NCBI GenBank assembly: GCA_014871385.1
Contig: CM026423.1
Location: forward strand, 757,308 to 821,307
Direction: 5' to 3'
DNA: 64,000 bases
Source: Ceratodon purpureus
Lineage: Eukaryota; Streptophyta; Bryopsida; Pseudoditrichales; Ditrichaceae
A model generated the notes under the pieces. It searched no databases and was not told the origin of the DNA. It saw nothing but the letters and a program-made list of their open reading frames with translations. Numbering within the stretch: the stretch's first letter is position 1; the number at the start of each line of letters is the position of its first letter. Positions 58,801 to 64,000 of this stretch are shown here, piece by piece. A program made the translations under genes and the position numbers.

Positions 58801-60279
58801 CTATAGAAATATTTACAACCTTGATATACTAATTATTTGTCTTTTTTTACAGCATTGTATTGGTAGAAGCCGCCTGTACAAGGGTTCTTCCAAGCCCCAC
58901 CCTTGTGTTGACTTGATGCTTGTGGACATTCCCGAGGGACTTCCAGTTCCAGGGATCTCCAACCCAGGTGATTCCATTCCTCCTTGGAACCAGGACTCCA
59001 AGATGTGGCTGAATCCAGTATTTGAATTTGCTGAGCAACACCTCTCAGATGATGGTGCTATGATCCTATTTCATCCTTTTCGAGTGACGACAAGATCCAA
59101 CATGCTGGGATATCTGAAGACTTGGAGTTACGAAATCAAAAAGGAGTGGTGGGGGATGAACCGCCTCCATCTTACTTCTGGAACTAATCCACTTTTGACT
59201 GTAAGTACTTTTATTTTCTTGATATTGATTTAAATGTTGTATATATGCCGTGTATGTCCTGCAGTTGTAATAATATTCTACATCATGTTGTGTGTAACAG
59301 ACCCAACGGTTTGGGATATGCCTTGCTATACGCAAGGCACCAACTTCCAACTTCAAATTCCAGACCATTCCCGCTCTGGATCGGCAAGGAGTGAATGTTG
59401 CCGTTGATGATATTTTGCCAAATATTGTCACAAGAGAGGAACAACACATGAATGGGGACGTGGCATGGCGTGGACCTCGAGAGAAATCAGTTTCGTTTAT
59501 GCAGACGCTTGTTTTGGCTTCAACCCAGCCTGGTGATATTGTTCTTGATTGTACTGCTTCGACAGGTATGAAATTCTCCAGTCAAGTTAGTTTCTTCATT
59601 TCATTTCACTCAATTTAATGTCATTAATTCTGACAAGTATTTGGAATGTGTTTGTCGCAGGGTCTACTATCATTGCTTGTCGCAATGTAAATCGCCATGT
59701 AGCTGCTTTGGAGCCAGATACTGAAATCTACAACGCCCTCATAGCTCCTTTGATCCAGCAGGCAAAAGAGACTGTTGCACTTGTTGAAGAAACTGGCATC
59801 AGTCTAGATGATATCAGTGTTGAAGATGCTCCAGTTGAGAAGATTACGAAGAAGTCTCGTTTTATGTTGTGAGTATGTTTCATAGAGTGGACATTCTATT
59901 ATTTTGTTTGAAGGATTTCCTGATTTCGTTATTTTATATACATGATATCTTTGGCCATTGCAGATATGATAATCTGAAGTATCCTGTGCACCGTCCTTTT
60001 TTTTGTAACCCTCATTTCCATTCGAGCCCTCCAAAATCGTGGCACCTTCCCTCATATGCTGATGCTATGGCTATTCAATTAGCTCAAGGGCATTACCGTA
60101 CTAATCATTCTACTAGAACTATCCCTAGGCAGTTAGAATATGTAGATGATGAGGCTGTTGAGTCGGATGCAGTAGCCTCTTGTGATGACGAGAGTATTGA
60201 TCTAGATAGTTTTTCAGAACCTGGATCTTCCTTCATTTCAGATTGCGCTAATTCTGAGACACTCTCTTCATCAGATTGA
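49846..60279 (+). CDS. ParB-like/N4-N6-methyltransferase-like fusion protein, copy B (intact)
   Basis: Thirteen exons join in phase with GT-AG borders: 49846-50124, 50775-50840, 50986-51060, 54635-55281, 55384-55573, 55949-56140, 56250-56468, 56957-57192, 57767-58454, 58853-59200, 59301-59565, 59661-59868, 59964-60279 (3729 bp, 1242 residues). Small exons could be missed in the 3.6-kb third intron. Residues ~200-355 hold a ParB/Srx-like region with VCDGNHRLQAW near 302. Helical regions and a Lys/Glu-rich segment follow. The C-terminal part is a permuted (beta-order) DNA amino-methyltransferase fold: VDIPEG at 888-893 where active enzymes have DPPYG, a strand-helix part with SDDGAMILF, then WRGPREKSVSFMQTLVLAS and VLDCTASTG (1061-1069) where enzymes have LDPFAGSG. 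The tail is acidic and Ser-rich. Both catalytic motifs are altered, so a non-catalytic or changed activity is likely. ParB-methyltransferase fusions are common in bacteria and phages. Confidence 0.8.
50525..50716 (+). repeat. 96-bp tandem duplication in intron 1 of copy B
   Basis: Two essentially identical 96-bp copies, starting GTGTCTAATGCCATGC at 50525 and 50621. Confidence 0.93.
51061..54634 (+). other. large intron 3 of copy B
   Basis: This 3.57-kb intron has no recognisable coding exon. It contains about ten scattered CTCGGACCCGAT-like motifs, for example near 51665, 52322 and 53842. Copy A has two extra small exons at the equivalent place, so unannotated exons remain possible. Confidence 0.6.
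56640..56835 (+). repeat. degenerate CATGATGG/ATGGTACAT repeat in intron 7
   Basis: Interspersed CATACATGATGGCCAT and CATGGATGGTACAT motifs form an imperfect, partly palindromic repeat. Confidence 0.7.
57550..57720 (+). repeat. degenerate tandem repeat in intron 8
   Basis: Several copies of GGAGCAYCTGCTGAATTTTA, with partial GATTGGACTGTCATTG repeats. Confidence 0.75.
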
Positions 60280-60765
60280 CTTAGTCCATAGGACATGAGC
60301 AGTTAGCTAGAGACCATACACCTGTTGATGATGTTTTGGAAAAATTCCTACATTAGTTGAAGTCTTTCACTGTAGGGCAGATTTTCAAGATTTATATGAT
60401 TTTCAAGGATTACAGTTGGTTGAATCTTTAGTAATCTATTTGGCGCATGCTGTATATCTGGTACCTTACAGTTCCCGAGCACGGCCTTTGTTATGATAAG
60501 TATTCCTAACCGTCTTTGCTTTTCAACGTCCATGTATATTTAACTTCTAAGACATAATGTGTGATGCACCTATTGTTGCTACAAGACTTTCTATCTTTAA
60601 GGATGTCGGTTTAGGAAAACTTGCTTTGTCAAATATTATTCTTCTAGTAACTCTATTACTATATCTACTACATGAATGCCATGTGTCATTTTACATACAC
60701 TTCATTCCCATTATAGTTCTGTACCAAAACCCTATTATTGCATAAGTTAAGGCTTTAGACGCTAA
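60280..60765. other. copy B 3' flank, no gene
   Basis: Probable 3' UTR and intergenic sequence. I see no further coding region. Confidence 0.5.
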
Positions 60766-60769
60766 ACCG

Positions 60770-61250
60770 GTTCTCAAGCTTAAGAAAAAAGATAGAATGG
60801 AAGAACAAATGAAGAATATTAAAAATTTTAAGATTGAATGGAATAAGAATGGTTGAATTTAGATGAAATGGAAAAAGAATGGAAGAAGAAATGAAATAAA
60901 TGAATAAAGAAAAGAAGAATGGAAGTTTAAGTAAATAAGAAGATAGAATCGAATGAGAATGAAAAATAAAAATAAAAATAATAATATGAAAGTGATTAAG
61001 AATGGAAGAATAAATAGATATTAAAATGGAATGGAAGAAGAATAGAAGCAAAAATAAATAAATGATTAAATAAAATGAATGGAGGAAAGATGGACGAAAA
61101 ATGGAAGAAAAAAAAAATGAAAAAAGATAGCAAATTAGTTAACTAAAAAAAATAATGAAAACATAAAAGAAGAAGTTTAATAAACAAGAAGATAGAATGG
61201 GATTCAAATGGAATTCCAAAAATTTAAGAAATAAAGTTTGGAAGAATAAA
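60770..61250 (+). repeat. purine-rich GAATGGAAGAA low-complexity tract
   Basis: Almost all purine on the plus strand, with recurring AATGGAAGAA and AAATAAATGA. The open frame on its minus strand is compositional. Confidence 0.8.
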
Positions 61251-61463
61251 TAATTTGCACTATCTATTATATATTATAATATTTACATCCTTGCATTCCG
61301 TAAATTCTCTCAAGTGCCTGAACCACGGATATAGGCATGCCAAAATTCTTCATTTATATACCATAGGCCCTAAATGTTTTAATAATATTCAAAATAACTA
61401 CCAAATCCACGGTCATAGGATATGCTTCACGAGACAGCAAATTTCCAAAATTACAGAAAAGTT

Positions 61464-61500
61464 ACCGCTCACCGCTCACAGCTCACCGCTCACCGCTCAC
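61464..61500 (+). repeat. CCGCTCA heptamer repeat, downstream of copy B
   Basis: Five tandem CCGCTCA/CAGCTCA units, related to 49376-49404. Confidence 0.7.
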
Positions 61501-62602
61501 TAAATAGCTTTTCCCGCAATTGAAGCTGCGAGAAAGTTTGGACGTGCACGAGTGGACTGGACTGAAGTTTGCTGGGACTGAGTTAGGCGGACTTTTTCGC
61601 CTCCAACTTGCACTTCTTCCCTCCTCCTGACCAACAGAACACCTTCCATCGGCTGCCCGCCGACTTGGTCGACCCGTTTGTGCGGCCTTCAAATATATGA
61701 TTTACTCATTGACCTTACGGCTATGCTTTCAGGGAAATAGTTTTCCGAGTAGGTTATAATGTGATAGGATTTACGTCAACTTGGTACATAGTGCTGGGTG
61801 TAGACTTAATGTTGTAGGACTTCATGACTCAAAGTGCTACGGGACTAGTTAGTTTAGCGTGTTCTATTATCGGCGGGTCGCCGACTCTGTATTGTACATT
61901 TCATTACTTGAATCAACATGATATTCTTTAAAGTATTCATTGTAACTCTTATTCTGCATTATATGTCGCAATCTTTGGGTTCATATATCCATCACTGGCA
62001 AATTCCGCCCATGCACATCTCGATGTCTAGTTTTGCATTCCATATTCTGTGGTATTCATGTACAATGACACTGTTCATCTGTGGTCTCCATCCATCGGCG
62101 GTCCGCTGAGTTCGCATTGGTCATTTTTGAATTCTGGACTTTTTTTTGTCCAGAATTACCTAAATATCCCTTACATGTATCTATTTTCATAAATGAATTT
62201 CTTTCATGCACGCATCGTCCATCCAAATTCTTGGACAGATTAGGAAGAATGAGAAACAAATACACCAATGTCGAATTTCCCTCTTCAGATTAGAAATCAT
62301 AAAGCATTGCTTATTTTACGAATTTGGAAATATTATAGCGATTGGATGATATCCACGTCCCACAAAAAGAGATGGTAATGCTTTCACCCACGACACATGT
62401 TCATAAGTTATACGACCACTTGGACCACAGCTTTTACTATCGTATGCAGCTTCCTCGAAATTCCCACTTATATTCACGCACGTAAAGGATAAAAGTAAAT
62501 TACGCCTATCAACATAAGATGAAAGTAAATTGCATATTTTACGCTCTTCCTCCAAAAGCATCCACTTTTTAAGGTATATTATGTCCACAAAATTTATGTC
62601 TA
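61501..62602. other. no gene recognised
   Basis: Short frames only, on both strands. None shows a motif. Confidence 0.45.
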
Positions 62603-62665
62603 TGTCAGATTCCTCAAACACAGATTACACTCCCTTAAGCATTATTAGTGCCTAAAATACCCCCA
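62603..62665 (-). mobile_element. LTR terminal fragment, same family as 3032-4566
   Basis: Read on the minus strand, it matches the final ~65 bp of the solo LTR (TTAGGCACTAATAATGC, then TTAAGGGAGTGTAAT) and ends GAATCTGACA. The other end of this element lies outside the window or has been lost. Confidence 0.75.
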
Positions 62666-63779
62666 AGTGAATTGACGAACTCCGTCTTCTACCTCCCAAT
62701 TCTCTGGGTCCGCCAGGGGGTCGTAATCCTCCTTATCGGGCGAGTCCTCCCAATCCTGCTCTCCCAACTTCCGTACTACACCCTTCTTGACAGGGGCAGT
62801 GGGAGTTTGGCAGGCAGGGTCGGCCAATAGTTCAGGGGCCGGATTCTTACCTTTGTCCTTAGGACTAACAGGGTTGGTGGATGGCCCTGCTTGCTCGCCT
62901 TGCGGTTGCGCTGAAGGGGCTTGGGATGGCACCTTGTAAGGGGTTGTCGCCAGCGGGGTCGGAGCCGTCTCGAGCTGGTCAATCCGTCCTCGGACGGAAT
63001 TAAGAATCTCGATCACCTCCTTGTCCGACCTCTCCACCTTCTTCGCGAAGCCCATGGAGATCTTGTAAAACTTCTTGAACGCCTCAGCTTGGAAAGCCTC
63101 TACCCTGACGGTAGAGGTCCGCATCCAGGCGCGCTTCTCCGGGCACCTCAAAGATCTCCGCCATCCAAGCTACGTCCTTGTGGGCCTACTCCAACAGAGT
63201 ACGGTTCCGTCCTAGCTCACCTCCTTGGAGTTTGGTGGTCTCTCGAAGCCGGGTGTTGCTGAACAGGAGATCCACGATGCGCTTTTGGAGCGCCTCGATC
63301 TCCAGCTTGTGGGCCGCTTCCGTCTCCCTCATCACGGTCTCGGCGTTCCTCGCGGACTCCTCCTTGGCATCCTCGGTCATCTTCACATACTAATTGTGTG
63401 AAGATTTCAAGGACGTCATGTGGGCAAGCATGTCCGTCTCCATCTTCTGGACATCCTCCGCGCTTACCCTGGTCTCCCATACCTTGGCTAGATCACCCAA
63501 CTTTCCGACCCCGAAGTGTTTACAGCACCCATCGATCGCTGTCTTCATTTCGAAGTACTCCGCCCTCGCATATCCGATCGCCATGCACGCATTCATCATG
63601 GCGTCCGGATGTTGCTCCCATAGCGCTGGCCTGAGGTCGGGTCGAGAGGCCGGAATTGGGGAGGACGGAGGTTGAGGCGAGGACTGCTCTCCTAACTCAA
63701 TCGGGTCCGCCTTGGATCCCGGTTGAGTTGATTCTTTAGGCTTAGGCGCCTTTAGCGCCTCTGATCCATTTGCTCCCAC
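62645..63779 (-). pseudogene. gag-like retroelement gene, broken
   Basis: From an ATG at 63779 the frame reads a Pro/Ser/Glu-rich N-terminus, then helices. It stops at TAG 63390-63392 and continues in the same frame to another TAG at 63186. The homologous reading then moves to a different frame (62645-63151) with coiled coil, a Pro/Gln-rich linker and an acidic EDSPDKEDYDPLADP segment. Two stops and a frameshift mark it as decayed. No zinc knuckle, protease or polymerase is seen. It abuts LTR-family sequence at 62603-62665 and is therefore taken as the internal region of that retroelement. Confidence 0.6.
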
Positions 63780-64000
63780 TCAAGTCAGATCCAATTGAAG
63801 CAATTTGACCTCCAAATGCTAGATCTAGATGTCTACTTCACACACAAGGTGTGGTTGAACCTCTAAGCACTCAAATCACCCTTAATACAAGAAAATGAGC
63901 ACTTGTGCACTCCATACACTAGATCAGCCCTCAATCTATGTCAACAAAGCTTCAAGATCCACAAATCACACAAGTCTAAGCTTAGGAGTCTCAAAACACC
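63780..64000. other. window edge, probably leader of the gag-like element
   Basis: CA-rich sequence with no coding feature. It lies upstream of the ATG at 63779 on the minus strand. Confidence 0.4.

Noticed and set aside
60755..61051. 98-residue minus-strand frame rich in Phe/Ile/Leu/Ser
   Set aside because: It is the translation of a purine/pyrimidine low-complexity tract and not a membrane protein.

Overview
This is eukaryotic nuclear DNA, most likely from a streptophyte: a charophyte alga, bryophyte, fern or lycophyte. I cannot name the species. The evidence is GT-AG introns, a decayed plant-type ubiquitin-specific protease, a BED/DUF659-type hAT transposase, a gag with a DGGSG-type protease motif as in plant Ty3-like elements, CACTA MITEs and SINEs with target duplications. 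Nothing points to a prokaryote: no operons and no ribosome-binding sites.

Region 1-13.8 kb is repeat-rich, with one large gene. It holds a SINE with an 11-bp target duplication (630-956), a ubiquitin-protease pseudogene (1767-2352), a solo LTR with a 5-bp duplication (3032-4566) that splits an array of short palindromes, a ~1-kb inverted-terminal-repeat element with a CACTA MITE nested in it (5542-6534 and 5963-6103), an intronless Crinkler/RHS-type P-loop NTPase plus nuclease gene (7155-9926, minus), a tRNA-like SINE head and AT-rich DNA.

Region 13.8-28 kb is a hAT-associated block. It carries a hAT transposase gene (14572-17857, minus), an unusual protein kinase gene (18692-23139, minus) and a coiled-coil gene of unknown function (26674-27807, plus). 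Six G/C-rich minisatellite arrays built on a GCGCGAGC core separate these genes. Each of the three genes has a TATA box beside such an array and a likely 5'-UTR intron acceptor just before its ATG. The kinase gene is split by a 2859-bp non-autonomous hAT element (19069-21927; 8-bp target duplication ACCATAAG). That element itself carries two nearly identical, inverted copies of the 3' end of a related kinase. A 214-bp satellite fills 23.75-25.62 kb.

Region 28-60.3 kb holds two paralogous 13-14-exon genes. They encode a protein with a ParB-like motif (DGNHR) and a C-terminal DNA N4/N6-methyltransferase-like fold whose catalytic motifs are altered. Copy B (49846-60279) is open throughout. Copy A (28042-46247) keeps the same exon lengths but has one in-frame TAG, a 7-kb gag-only LTR retrotransposon inside one exon, and about 50 units of a 108-bp palindrome-bearing repeat spread over five introns. 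Between the copies lie a 535-bp direct duplication and tRNA-like repeat fragments.

Region 60.3-64 kb is purine-rich and AT-rich DNA. It is followed by a broken gag-like retroelement gene on the minus strand, which ends in the terminal sequence of the same LTR family seen at 3032-4566.
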